64,000 nt of DNA, from assembly GCA_003669585.1 (NCBI GenBank), contig QWOQ01000015.1, positions 124,001 to 188,000 on the forward strand. The letters are read 5' to 3'. Positions 38,115 through 46,253 of this stretch are shown one piece after another (position 1 is the stretch's first letter; every line of letters begins with the position of its first letter). The notes beneath the pieces are model-generated. The model was given only the letters and a program-made list of their open reading frames with translations, was not told the DNA's origin and did not search any database. The stretch is from Planctomycetota bacterium (GTDB taxonomy: Bacteria; Planctomycetota; Planctomycetia; Pirellulales; UBA1268). The position numbers and the translations under genes are program-made.

Positions 38115-38495
38115 AACAAAAAGATGTGGTTGAGCTTTGAAACGGAAAGGAGTTGAGAAGTTGAAGACGCAGTCAACGGTCAACCGGTCCCCCCATGGAT
38201 TTGTCGATTGTCCCAAAAATAGACTCTTCCGCCAGCAGCAAAATCAGCAGAATAAAAAAACAAAAAAATAGGTTTTAACTCATGAAACCAAATGAACCGT
38301 CCCTGTAGTTTCCCAGAGAAGCCGAAAATGTTAGGATTCATGCTGTTGATCGTTACACAATCAAGTTTAAAAATTGTGTTTCGAGCGGATACTTGTGGGG
38401 ATGTATTGTTCACTCTGTGTTTGTGCGGTATTGCAGGATTTCTTTTTCTGGCGGTCAATCGTTCGGAATCAAAAACGTGAGGGAGGAACAAAAGG
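38115..38495. other. Divergent intergenic region upstream of the DUF1559 genes
   Basis: A 380-bp, AT-rich gap with runs of A around 38255-38275. A 62-codon frame at 38292-38480 (plus) would encode one membrane helix (LFTLCLCGIAGFLFLAV) but lacks a ribosome-binding site, so I do not call it. A strong GGGAGGAA just before 38496 serves the DUF1559 gene. No RNA gene seen. Confidence 0.4.
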
Positions 38496-39503
38496 ATGAA
38501 AACCAGACCCATGTGGCTGCGTCGCGCATTCACGCTCGTTGAACTTCTGGTCGTGATCGCAATTATCGGAATTCTTGTTGGATTACTGTTGCCAGCCGTG
38601 CAGGCTGCTCGGGAGAGTGCGAGGCGAGCATCGTGTTCGAGTAACATAAAACAACTTGCAACCGCCAGCGAGCAGCATGTGTCAAGCACGGGACGTTTTC
38701 CAACTGGTGGCTGGGGATGGATGTGGGTCGGCGATTTTGATCGTGGCAATGATCGGCAGCAATCTGGCGGTTGGACATACAATGTTCTTCCATTTGTCGA
38801 GGGCTCGGTTGTGCATGCGATGCCCAAGGATGGGAAGCCGAATGAACTCACGACGCCCCAGCTCGACGGAGCGGCGCTGGCTATCACAACTCCGGAGCAG
38901 ATTTTTTATTGCCCAACCCGAAGACCAAAGGGAAGGTATCCAAATCAGATCGGTACGATTGCCTACAACAGTAGTCCAATGCCTGCGGGATCTGGGGGCA
39001 TCGCCAGATCGGATTATGCAATCAACGCCGGTGATGGAAATCCGGAGATTTTTGGCGGGCCGCCTACAAGTGCGCTTGCCAATGCCGATGGATACGCATG
39101 GCCTGCCACAACGTCGGCGGCATCGTTTTCAGGTATTTCATTTCTGCGAAGTGAGATCACGCCTGCCGCAATTAAGGATGGGCTTTCGATGACGTATCTC
39201 ATTAGTGAGAAATATATGAATCCAGATAATTACCAGACCGGTTACGACGCTGGTGACAACGAGAATTGGCTCACAGGATTCAATAATGATAATTTTCGCG
39301 CAACCGCATGGCCGCCGATGCCGGATACCCGCGGCTTGCAATCGAGTTATATTTTTGGAAGTGCCCATGCTCAGGTGTTCAATATGGCTTTCTGCGACGG
39401 ATCCGTGCGCACAATTTCATATACTATTGATCCGACGGTCCACAAACATCTGGGAAACCGATTGAATAATGTTCGAGACGGGGTAGTCGTCCCAAATTTT
39501 TAG
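38496..39503 (+). CDS. DUF1559 pseudopilin-like protein, copy 1
   Basis: A typical planctomycete DUF1559 protein of 335 residues. The prepilin-type N-terminus reads [21 protein letters not shown], with cleavage expected before FTLVE; the residue at -1 is Ala rather than the usual Gly. The C-terminal DUF1559 motif is [21 protein letters not shown] followed by [13 protein letters not shown]. Four Cys in the middle suggest disulfide bonds. The ribosome-binding site is GGGAGGAA. These proteins are made in many paralogues and are thought to be minor pilins or secretion pseudopilins. It is followed 132 bp later by a close paralogue. Confidence 0.95.
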   Translation: MKTRPMWLRRAFTLVELLVVIAIIGILVGLLLPAVQAARESARRASCSSNIKQLATASEQHVSSTGRFPTGGWGWMWVGDFDRGNDRQQSGGWTYNVLPFVEGSVVHAMPKDGKPNELTTPQLDGAALAITTPEQIFYCPTRRPKGRYPNQIGTIAYNSSPMPAGSGGIARSDYAINAGDGNPEIFGGPPTSALANADGYAWPATTSAASFSGISFLRSEITPAAIKDGLSMTYLISEKYMNPDNYQTGYDAGDNENWLTGFNNDNFRATAWPPMPDTRGLQSSYIFGSAHAQVFNMAFCDGSVRTISYTIDPTVHKHLGNRLNNVRDGVVVPNF

Positions 39504-39635
39504 GAACAGAGAAGCCACACGGATTCATTCAAGCCGATGGCTTTTGGTGTGGAGTGCGGCAGCAAAGAAGTGTGTTTGAAGAAATAGGCCAGCGTTTTTG
39601 GAGCGTAGATACAACTCAAATAACAGACAACAAAT

Positions 39636-40616
39636 ATGAGAACACACCAACTTCGTTACGCCTTCACGCTCGTTGAACTTCTGGTTGTGATTGCCATTAT
39701 CGGCATTCTTCTCGGTCTTCTCATGCCGGCAGTGCAATCAGCGAGAGAGAGCGCCAGAAAGGCAAGTTGTCAGAACAATCTCAAACAGATTGGTCTGGGT
39801 GTGCAGCAGCATGTTCAATCCAACGGTTTTTTTCCTTCAGCAGGATGGGGTTGGCATTGGACGGGCGATCCGGATCTGGGGTTTGGACGTTCGCAACCCG
39901 GAAGCTGGATCTTCAGCATTCTTCCCTATATCGAAGAAACGGTGATCTACAAATTCGCATCGGATGGCAAACCAAACGAAATCACCGCAGCTCAAATGGC
40001 AGGCGCCGAACAGGCTGGGAAAACACCGATTGGGCTATTCTGCTGCCCTTCTCGTCGTCGGCCGATGCAGCATCAGTGCACTATTTATAACAATTCGAGT
40101 TCTCCGCTTCACAACTCCAATATTCCGACACTGAGTAACAGGGCCGACTACGAAGCCAATGCAGGATCAGTCAAGGTCATGTGGGGAGGAGGGCCCAACG
40201 GTTTGGCGGCAGGTCTTGCAGGGCAAGGATTTTCCGACATGACGAATTCAAACGGGATCGTTTTTCAGCGAAGTGAAATAAAGCCTGCTCAGATACTCGA
40301 TGGTCTGAGTAACACCTATTTTGGTGGTGAAAAATATTTGAACCCAGACAATTATGAAAAACCGTACGACGCTGGTGACGATCACAGCATGTTTGCGGGT
40401 GATGATTATGACACGCAAGGGTGGACCGACGCAGTCCCGCTTCAAGATCAGCGAGGCCGAGCAGACTATTGGCGATTTGGCAGCGCCCATGCAGGCGCCG
40501 TTAATATGGCTTTCTGCGACGGATCGGTGCGAGCGATTGCCTATTCGGTTGATCCAACAGTTCACACGTTGCTCGGCCATCGAAAAGACAAGCAAGTGGT
40601 GAGCGTTCCACAATAA
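39636..40616 (+). CDS. DUF1559 pseudopilin-like protein, copy 2
   Basis: A tandem paralogue of the preceding protein (326 residues). It has the same prepilin-like start ([20 protein letters not shown], Ala at -1), shares the central PSDGKPNEIT-like stretch, KYLNPDNYEKPYDAGDD, and [21 protein letters not shown] with VDPTVHTLLGHR near the end. The two genes have the same orientation and layout and almost certainly arose by duplication. Together with the pilM operon at the left end they suggest a type IV pilus or pseudopilus system, although the two loci are about 32 kb apart. Confidence 0.95.
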   Translation: MRTHQLRYAFTLVELLVVIAIIGILLGLLMPAVQSARESARKASCQNNLKQIGLGVQQHVQSNGFFPSAGWGWHWTGDPDLGFGRSQPGSWIFSILPYIEETVIYKFASDGKPNEITAAQMAGAEQAGKTPIGLFCCPSRRRPMQHQCTIYNNSSSPLHNSNIPTLSNRADYEANAGSVKVMWGGGPNGLAAGLAGQGFSDMTNSNGIVFQRSEIKPAQILDGLSNTYFGGEKYLNPDNYEKPYDAGDDHSMFAGDDYDTQGWTDAVPLQDQRGRADYWRFGSAHAGAVNMAFCDGSVRAIAYSVDPTVHTLLGHRKDKQVVSVPQ

Positions 40617-40650
40617 GAGGAGTCAATGAAGGTAAGTCATTGGCTCGTAC

Positions 40651-41112
40651 ATGATTATGATGAAAGCAGTCGTGGAATCTTTTTTACAACCCAATATGGT
40701 TCTTTTTGTTTGTGTTCATAACGCCGGTCGATCGCAGATGGCCGAGGCCATTTTTAATGCGTCGGCAAAGAAACGCGGGCTGGATCTGCGTGCGGTTTCT
40801 GCCGGCACCGTGGGGGGATCGAGCATCAATCCGCTGGCTCGGGATGCAACGAGTGAAATTGGGATTTCCATGGACGGCCAGCGACCCAAGGTGCTTACAC
40901 AAGAACTGGTCGACGCATCACGAGTCGTGATTACGATGGGCTGCGGTGTCGATGCCCAGGCCTGTCCCGCGAGATTGCTTGTGAGCGAGGATTGGGGACT
41001 CGACGATCCCAAGGGCCAGTCAATTGAGGTGGTGCGTGTGATACGCGATGAGATTAGTCGTCGCGTGGAATTGCTTCTGGATGAAATGTCTGCTGACAAA
41101 CCGGCTCAGTAA
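40651..41112 (+). CDS. arsC: Thioredoxin-coupled arsenate reductase (ArsC, LMW-phosphatase type)
   Basis: Low-molecular-weight-phosphatase fold with the P-loop CVHNAGRSQMAEA, whose Cys attacks arsenate. Then MDGQRPKVLTQELVDASRVVITMGCGVDAQACP carries the two redox Cys, and SEDWGLDDPKGQSIEVVRVIRDEI closes the protein. CVHNAGRS plus the GCG...CP Cys pair distinguish it from protein tyrosine phosphatases. No arsR, arsB or acr3 is adjacent, so it is an orphan. The start is uncertain: ATG 40651 has only a GAAGGTAAG upstream at loose spacing, and ATG 40696 (MVLFVCVHN) would also fit the family. Confidence 0.85.
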   Translation: MIMMKAVVESFLQPNMVLFVCVHNAGRSQMAEAIFNASAKKRGLDLRAVSAGTVGGSSINPLARDATSEIGISMDGQRPKVLTQELVDASRVVITMGCGVDAQACPARLLVSEDWGLDDPKGQSIEVVRVIRDEISRRVELLLDEMSADKPAQ

Positions 41113-41137
41113 AAAGTTTGGAAAGCGATGCCAACAG

Positions 41138-42031
41138 TCAGTAGTGTTCTCGCAAAAGCGGAAAAAATTTCCCTTCCAGCCGCGAGCCTTTCGCCACCGG
41201 CGGCATCCCGACCAGAAGTGGTTCGTCGGAGTCGCTTCTCGTGCCGTCGAGGCAAACATTGATTACGACGGCTCGACGCGGTCGTTCGGTCAAGTTCGCT
41301 TTTGAGCCATGAATTAAAAGCGGATGATGAAACGTCGCTTCGCCCGCTTTGAGTTCGATGGGAAGTGGCTTAAAAGCCACCATTTGTTCATCGTTGAGCA
41401 CCGAGCGAATGGATTCCATGTTACCCGCGAGGCCTGTTGCCGGCAGGAGCGGCCAGCGATGAGAACCGGGAATATAGTGCATGCACCCGTTCTCGACAGT
41501 TGCATCGTCGAGACCGATCCAACAGGTCAGGTGATTCATTGGAATGGTTCTGTTCCAGTAGGAATAGTCTTGATGCCACGCTACGACACCGCCATGTTTG
41601 GCAGGTTTGCAAAACAGTTGATCATGCCAGAATCGCACCGATCCCCCGAGAAGCTGGCCGGCTGGAACCGTGAATTGCGGGTGCCATAGGAGATCATGAA
41701 ATGCCGATTTAATTCGCCATGCACCCAAAGCATGGAAAAGTACTTTGCTGGGGTCGGCCGACTCGTTCGAGTGGTATTCGTGAAAGAGTTCGTGCCCGGC
41801 GACGTGGGGATTGAATAAATCGGAAAGCTGTGTGCGGAGCATCTCGATTTGTGTGTCATTGAGAATTTTGATTCCAGCAACGTAGCCATATTCCTTGTAA
41901 TGCGCCATCTGTTGGGGAGTAATTCTCATTGTCGAGGGATCGACCGTGAGCGGGTCGCAGCCGAGAAAGTCGCTTACCGGAGCGTGGTCGTTTGCTAGGT
42001 CACGAACGCTTGTAGTGGAACCGGTAGCCAT
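41138..42031 (-). CDS. Phytanoyl-CoA dioxygenase (PhyH) family protein
   Basis: Fe(II)/2-oxoglutarate-dependent oxygenase fold. The metal HxD is in [13 protein letters not shown], the second His in [23 protein letters not shown], which also supplies the Arg that binds 2-oxoglutarate. [21 protein letters not shown] is the usual family block. ATG 42031 is preceded by GGAGGTGTT and gives about 297 residues. Planctomycetes have many PhyH proteins, probably acting on small secondary metabolites or modified lipids; the substrate is unknown. It is divergent from the receiver-like gene and converges on arsC. Confidence 0.93.
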   Translation of the reverse strand: MATGSTTSVRDLANDHAPVSDFLGCDPLTVDPSTMRITPQQMAHYKEYGYVAGIKILNDTQIEMLRTQLSDLFNPHVAGHELFHEYHSNESADPSKVLFHALGAWRIKSAFHDLLWHPQFTVPAGQLLGGSVRFWHDQLFCKPAKHGGVVAWHQDYSYWNRTIPMNHLTCWIGLDDATVENGCMHYIPGSHRWPLLPATGLAGNMESIRSVLNDEQMVAFKPLPIELKAGEATFHHPLLIHGSKANLTERPRRAVVINVCLDGTRSDSDEPLLVGMPPVAKGSRLEGKFFPLLREHY

Positions 42032-42213
42032 AACACCTCCGAGAAGTATCAACATAAAAAAGCTATGATATTCAGAATAGAGAATCAGGCAGAATACCGA
42101 GACTCAAACCCCTTCATCAATACCGTTTGACGATCATCGATCAGAATCAAAAAAAGGGATCATTTTTGTAGAATTCTCAAAGGTCAAAAATCGAAACAAG
42201 AGAGCAATTATTT

Positions 42214-42624
42214 ATGTCCAAACGGATTGTCGATGTTGGCAGTTGTGGCTACGACCACGGCATGCTTCAGCGATATTTTTCCAGTACATTTGGTTCTTCA
42301 ATCGAACAGGCCAACCACTGGCAGGATCTTTCGTGTCTTCGCGAAAAAGGCCCGATCGACCTCGTGCTCGTCAATCGTCTCCTTGACGCCGATGGATCGT
42401 CCGGTCTTGAGATTGTTTCAAGGATCGTTGCCGATGGGCGATTTGCAGGCACGATAACGATGCTCGTTTCCAATCATGAAAGTGCACAAGCCGAGGCGAT
42501 CGTTCGTGGTGCTAAACGAGGGTTCGGTAAAGCCATTCTTCAAGAACCCGAAGTGGAAATCCTGCTTGCGGCCGTGCTTCGTCCATGCGTGCAACCAATC
42601 CGTTACGAGGAGTCATCGCTATGA
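42214..42624 (+). CDS. Stand-alone receiver-like domain, atypical
   Basis: A 136-residue protein with the CheY-like pattern: RIVDVGSCGYDHGMLQRYF, IDLVLVNRLLDADGSSGLEIVSRI and ITMLVSNHESAQAEAIVRGAKRGFGKAIL. The usual phospho-acceptor Asp is Asn (LVNRLLD) and the acidic pocket is incomplete, while the conserved Lys near the end is kept (GFGKA). It is therefore likely phosphorylation-independent. No DNA-binding or kinase domain. Its TGA overlaps the ATG of the secreted protein downstream (ATGA, 42621-42624), so the two are probably translationally coupled. Confidence 0.72.
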   Translation: MSKRIVDVGSCGYDHGMLQRYFSSTFGSSIEQANHWQDLSCLREKGPIDLVLVNRLLDADGSSGLEIVSRIVADGRFAGTITMLVSNHESAQAEAIVRGAKRGFGKAILQEPEVEILLAAVLRPCVQPIRYEESSL

Positions 42625-43478
42625 AAATGAAAGTCATCACGCTCTTCACCGTGATTGTATCACTAGCATCATGGATGACCGAACAAGGAAGAGCTGAATT
42701 CTCTCAGAATGCCGACGGAGTCATCGTGCTTACTCCCGATTCCAAACAGCCAGACGCTTCCTTTGACTTTCAGCCAACTCGATGGGGATCTTACGACGTA
42801 TCAATTTCTCTCGACACAACCGACGGCACTGAAGTCGAACTTCGCATGCGTCAGCATCGTGTAGAAAAAGTTGACGGAAAAAATGTGGAACAGTCGAGTA
42901 TGTATTCACTGAAAGGACGAGTGAAAGCAGAAACATTTCTTGCAGGCCGCGTGAAATTTGTATCGGCCGAGAAAGTGTCGCTCGAAGTTGTTGATGGAAC
43001 CGGTATAAACCTGCTCAAGAGTGTTCGCCACATCCTGTTAAAGCCAGCCCCTGAAGGCGAATCGATTGTGCAGCAGGGTGATCGAACAGTTGTCCTCGAG
43101 AGTGCCAATTGTACCGTTCATGGAGTGAGCCTGCGGTACGAGCCACAGCCACACAAAAATACGATTGGTTATTGGTCGAATGTATCTGACTGGGCAAGTT
43201 GGGATTTTGATCTCAAAATACCAGGCCGGTTTAGGGTCGTTCTCAGGCAGGGATGTGGTAGCGGTCATGGGGGAAGCAAGGCAAAAATTTCAGTGGGTAC
43301 AAGTGCAATCGAATTTATGGTGATTGAAACGGGTGGATTTCAAACCTGGCTCGATCGCGATCTCGGAACGATTGTAATCGATACCCCCGGACGTTATTCG
43401 CTGGACTTGCGAGCTCTTTCAAAAGTAAGTGGTGCTGTAATGGATTGCCAATCGATCAAGCTTGAGCCGGTTCCATGA
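42621..43478 (+). CDS. Secreted beta-rich protein coupled to receiver-like gene
   Basis: From ATG 42621 (MKMKVITLFTVIVSLASWM) a signal peptide leads into about 265 residues of beta-sheet character. A first jelly-roll-like domain has FQPTRWGSYDVSISLDTTDG, and a second has WSNVSDWASWDFDLKIPGRFRVVLRQGCGSGHGG and GRYSLDLRALSKVSGAVMDCQSIKL. The second resembles carbohydrate-binding domains (DUF5077-like) seen in planctomycete hydrolases. No catalytic motif is visible. AACGAGGAGTC lies before the start. It converges on the DUF1080 gene 25 bp away. Confidence 0.75.
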   Translation: MKMKVITLFTVIVSLASWMTEQGRAEFSQNADGVIVLTPDSKQPDASFDFQPTRWGSYDVSISLDTTDGTEVELRMRQHRVEKVDGKNVEQSSMYSLKGRVKAETFLAGRVKFVSAEKVSLEVVDGTGINLLKSVRHILLKPAPEGESIVQQGDRTVVLESANCTVHGVSLRYEPQPHKNTIGYWSNVSDWASWDFDLKIPGRFRVVLRQGCGSGHGGSKAKISVGTSAIEFMVIETGGFQTWLDRDLGTIVIDTPGRYSLDLRALSKVSGAVMDCQSIKLEPVP

Positions 43479-43503
43479 ATCGAGAGAGGCACGAACCGTT
43501 TTG

Positions 43504-44292
43504 TCAGGGGAGTTCTCTGATGCGAAGGTTTCGAAATTCAACCGGTGCGCCTTCAGATTCCAAACACAAAAATCCCGTAGCAGGTTTGCAATCTCGGCCC
43601 CCTGAAACTTCTTCACCATTGACCCACAGTCGCACCTCACCGTTGATGGCCCGTATGTAATAGTGGTTCCATTGATTGATTCCCAGGCTTAAGTTTTTGC
43701 GGGGAAAGCTCCGTTTGCCATCGGGTGCAACGGGCTCAAACGGTTTCATATCCGAACCTCCGACCGGAAATACATCGCCGTGGGTCGTAAACCAGTCCGC
43801 CTTTTTGCCCGCAGATTTTTCGAAATGTGCGGCGTAGCCATGGTCGAGCACCTGCACCTCGATTCCCCCGGGGGGAAGCTGTCCAGGTTTGATCGACGAA
43901 AGAGCCGACTCCGGTGCCCATAAAAATACGCCAGAATTTCCTCCATCGCTCAAGTGCCGCCATTCCACGACCAATTCAATATTTGTTACGGGGGTGCGCA
44001 TTCGAATCACACCAACCGGTTTGCCGGTGCAGTGAACGCTCCCGGCCTTCCACGTCCATGTATCGGAGTCACAGTTTACGTTCACAAAATCGTTTTCCCC
44101 AAGAGTCCGCCAGTCAGGTCCGATGCCGTCGATAAACGCTTTTGAAACAACTTTTTCCTCTGCGTGGAGCGAAGTGAGAGAAACGTTTTCGATGAAGCAG
44201 AAGGTACCGTAAAAAGCCAGCGACATGCCGAGTGAACGAATGGTGTGTGCAATCGATCGGTCATGGAAAAGCGTGCAACGTGAGAATGACAT
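43504..44292 (-). CDS. Secreted DUF1080 (3-keto-disaccharide hydrolase) family protein
   Basis: A long N-terminal region with a hydrophobic stretch (MSLAFYGTFCFIENVSLTSLHAEE) acts as signal. The DUF1080 domain follows: WKAGSVHCTGKPVGVIRMRTPV, VEWRHLSDGGNSGVFLWAP, PGGIEVQVLDHG, WNHYYIRAINGEVRLWVNGEEVSG and GFLCLESEGAPVEFRNLRIREL. These are the usual motifs of this concanavalin-like family; members cleave 3-keto-glycosides and often work with Gfo/Idh oxidoreductases. The length of 262 residues is typical. No oxidoreductase is adjacent, but two are in the window. Confidence 0.93.
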   Translation of the reverse strand: MSFSRCTLFHDRSIAHTIRSLGMSLAFYGTFCFIENVSLTSLHAEEKVVSKAFIDGIGPDWRTLGENDFVNVNCDSDTWTWKAGSVHCTGKPVGVIRMRTPVTNIELVVEWRHLSDGGNSGVFLWAPESALSSIKPGQLPPGGIEVQVLDHGYAAHFEKSAGKKADWFTTHGDVFPVGGSDMKPFEPVAPDGKRSFPRKNLSLGINQWNHYYIRAINGEVRLWVNGEEVSGGRDCKPATGFLCLESEGAPVEFRNLRIRELP

Positions 44293-44420
44293 GTCATAAC
44301 TCCTGTAAGAAATTAAAAAGGAATGCGTTGAAGAATCTGACTCGGTCGATTTTTTGAGTACGGTACAATTTTCAGCAGTTATCGTAACCGGTTAGGGCTT
44401 GGAGTGGAGTGATACATTCA

Positions 44421-46226
44421 ATGCGTCAAGGATATCGGTATTGTGTGTCATGGCGATGGCACATCACAGCGATTTGTGCCTGTATTTGCATCTCTTTTTC
44501 ATGCACCGGCAGCAACACTTCGGCGGTCGGCGCAATGACCACATGGGATGGCCGGCATTCCATTGAAAAAATTGCGCTACATGTGGTTTATTTTGTTCCC
44601 AATGACCGAGTCCCACTCGCTGACTGGAGGCTAAGAGTTGATTACTTGTGTCGGCGCATCGAGGAATTTCATGCGAGGGAATTCGGTGAGCAGTCAACGC
44701 TTACAACAATCGTTCGTCCTGAGCCTTTCATCTCAAAGAGATCGTCACAACAATTGCGAAATGGAAATGCGGATGCCATTTTTTTCAAAACACTTGAAGA
44801 AACTGACGCCGCGATTTCGGTGGTCAAAGAACCAGACGGCGCCTTTCCGATTGTGCTTGCCCTCAGCGACATCAACTGGAGGCCGCTGGATGACTTTTCT
44901 CGAATGGCGCCACGCCACGATGGGTATCGCTTTGAGGGAAGCGAAAATGAAAGAGTGCATGTTCCTGGAGCGGCTTCTGGTGGCGCTCGAGCGACCTATC
45001 TCGCCGATGCAGGAAAGGGCTGGGGATTAGTGAGCGCCGATGGATGGCGAGTGCCGTATCGAGGCAGCGACTGCGTTGTCTACCACGAAGGAGTTGGGCA
45101 CGCTGTTGGACTTCCGCATCCTGACGAAAGTGATAACTCTGTCATGGGTCTTGGTCAGTACGCCGGATGGATCAGCCAGTCGTGGGTGACGCAGTCGCAG
45201 AAGGAAAAGCTAGGGTGGTTGCCGCCGAAAGTCTCGTTGGATCGAGACACAGATCTGTTCTCGTCATTTGTTGTCTGGGTTGATCCGGTCGTACCTCGGC
45301 CCGGCCAGCCAGTGTCGCTTGTGCTCAAGTGGCCTGATCAACAGAAGATCAAACAGTGTTTTGTCCAGGTTCAGACGTCGCTGCGTGGTCCATGGGTGAT
45401 GGTGCCTTCGAATGATACGCAGATTGAAAAGAAACGAATTGAACTCGGATCATTTGACCGGGCGTCGGCCGTTTCATACCGAATACAGGCAAAGACAGAG
45501 GATCAAACGGACGTTGAATTATGGGGATATTTTCAGGTTCGATCCGATCCCGGACAAAGTCCCGCGCCACAGGAAGTTGATCTGGCGGATCAGAATGAGT
45601 TCTCTGCCCCGGGCGAAGCCAAAGAGGTCGAGGAGATTGATCTCTTGCCATTCATCGATCCCAAGAGGGATTCCGTGAATGGCACGTGGACTTTTCAGGA
45701 CAATGAAAGCAGTCGGATTCTGGAAAGTCCAAAGGCCTTTGGAGCAAGACTTGAAATCCCATTTGTTCTACCGGAAGAATATCGCCTCACGGTGATCGCC
45801 GAACCTTTGGACGCACCCAACGGCCTTATTCTTGGTCAGCGATTAGCAGGGAGTCGTTTTCTAGTCTTGCTTGGCTACGCAGAGAAAAACAATCAAGTGA
45901 GTGCGCTTGAAAATATTGACGAACAAAATGTTGCAACGAATCAGACGCGGATTGAAGGGGAAGTTTTTAAGCGCAATCGGTTGAGTGAAATTGTCTGTAC
46001 GGTCAGACGCAGCGGGGTTCAGGTGTTGGTCGATGGAAAAGAGTGGATCGACTGGAAGGGAATTGGCACGCGGCTTTCTCTGTCGGAGTACTGGAAAACT
46101 CCTCACAGCGACGTTCTTTTTCTCGGCGCATACGACTGTCGCTATAGGTTCCTGCGAATCGGACTGACGCCGCTTTCTGAAAAACAATCTCAGCCAGCCG
46201 CCGCCGTGCCAGATGCAAATCCATAA
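44421..46226 (+). CDS. Secreted metzincin-like zinc metalloprotease
   Basis: A hydrophobic signal (AICACICISFSC) precedes about 570 residues. The central part contains VVYHEGVGHAVGLPHP (ORF residues ~222-234), the extended zinc motif HExxHxxGxxHP of metzincins, followed by SVMGLGQY, a plausible Met-turn. A middle beta-rich part and a C-terminal lectin-like domain (VNGTWTFQDNESSRIL, VQVLVDGKEWIDWKGIG) suggest binding to a glycan or cell surface. ATG 44421 is better placed than the in-frame GTG 44409 because GGAG lies 13 bp upstream of it. I do not recognise a named family. Substrate unknown. Confidence 0.8.
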   Translation: MRQGYRYCVSWRWHITAICACICISFSCTGSNTSAVGAMTTWDGRHSIEKIALHVVYFVPNDRVPLADWRLRVDYLCRRIEEFHAREFGEQSTLTTIVRPEPFISKRSSQQLRNGNADAIFFKTLEETDAAISVVKEPDGAFPIVLALSDINWRPLDDFSRMAPRHDGYRFEGSENERVHVPGAASGGARATYLADAGKGWGLVSADGWRVPYRGSDCVVYHEGVGHAVGLPHPDESDNSVMGLGQYAGWISQSWVTQSQKEKLGWLPPKVSLDRDTDLFSSFVVWVDPVVPRPGQPVSLVLKWPDQQKIKQCFVQVQTSLRGPWVMVPSNDTQIEKKRIELGSFDRASAVSYRIQAKTEDQTDVELWGYFQVRSDPGQSPAPQEVDLADQNEFSAPGEAKEVEEIDLLPFIDPKRDSVNGTWTFQDNESSRILESPKAFGARLEIPFVLPEEYRLTVIAEPLDAPNGLILGQRLAGSRFLVLLGYAEKNNQVSALENIDEQNVATNQTRIEGEVFKRNRLSEIVCTVRRSGVQVLVDGKEWIDWKGIGTRLSLSEYWKTPHSDVLFLGAYDCRYRFLRIGLTPLSEKQSQPAAAVPDANP

Positions 46227-46253
46227 AGAATCTTGGAACAGCCTGCCTACTTG

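Noticed and set aside
38292-38480. 62-codon frame with one hydrophobic segment before the DUF1559 genes
   Set aside because: No ribosome-binding site and no family resemblance; could be real, but the support is too weak.
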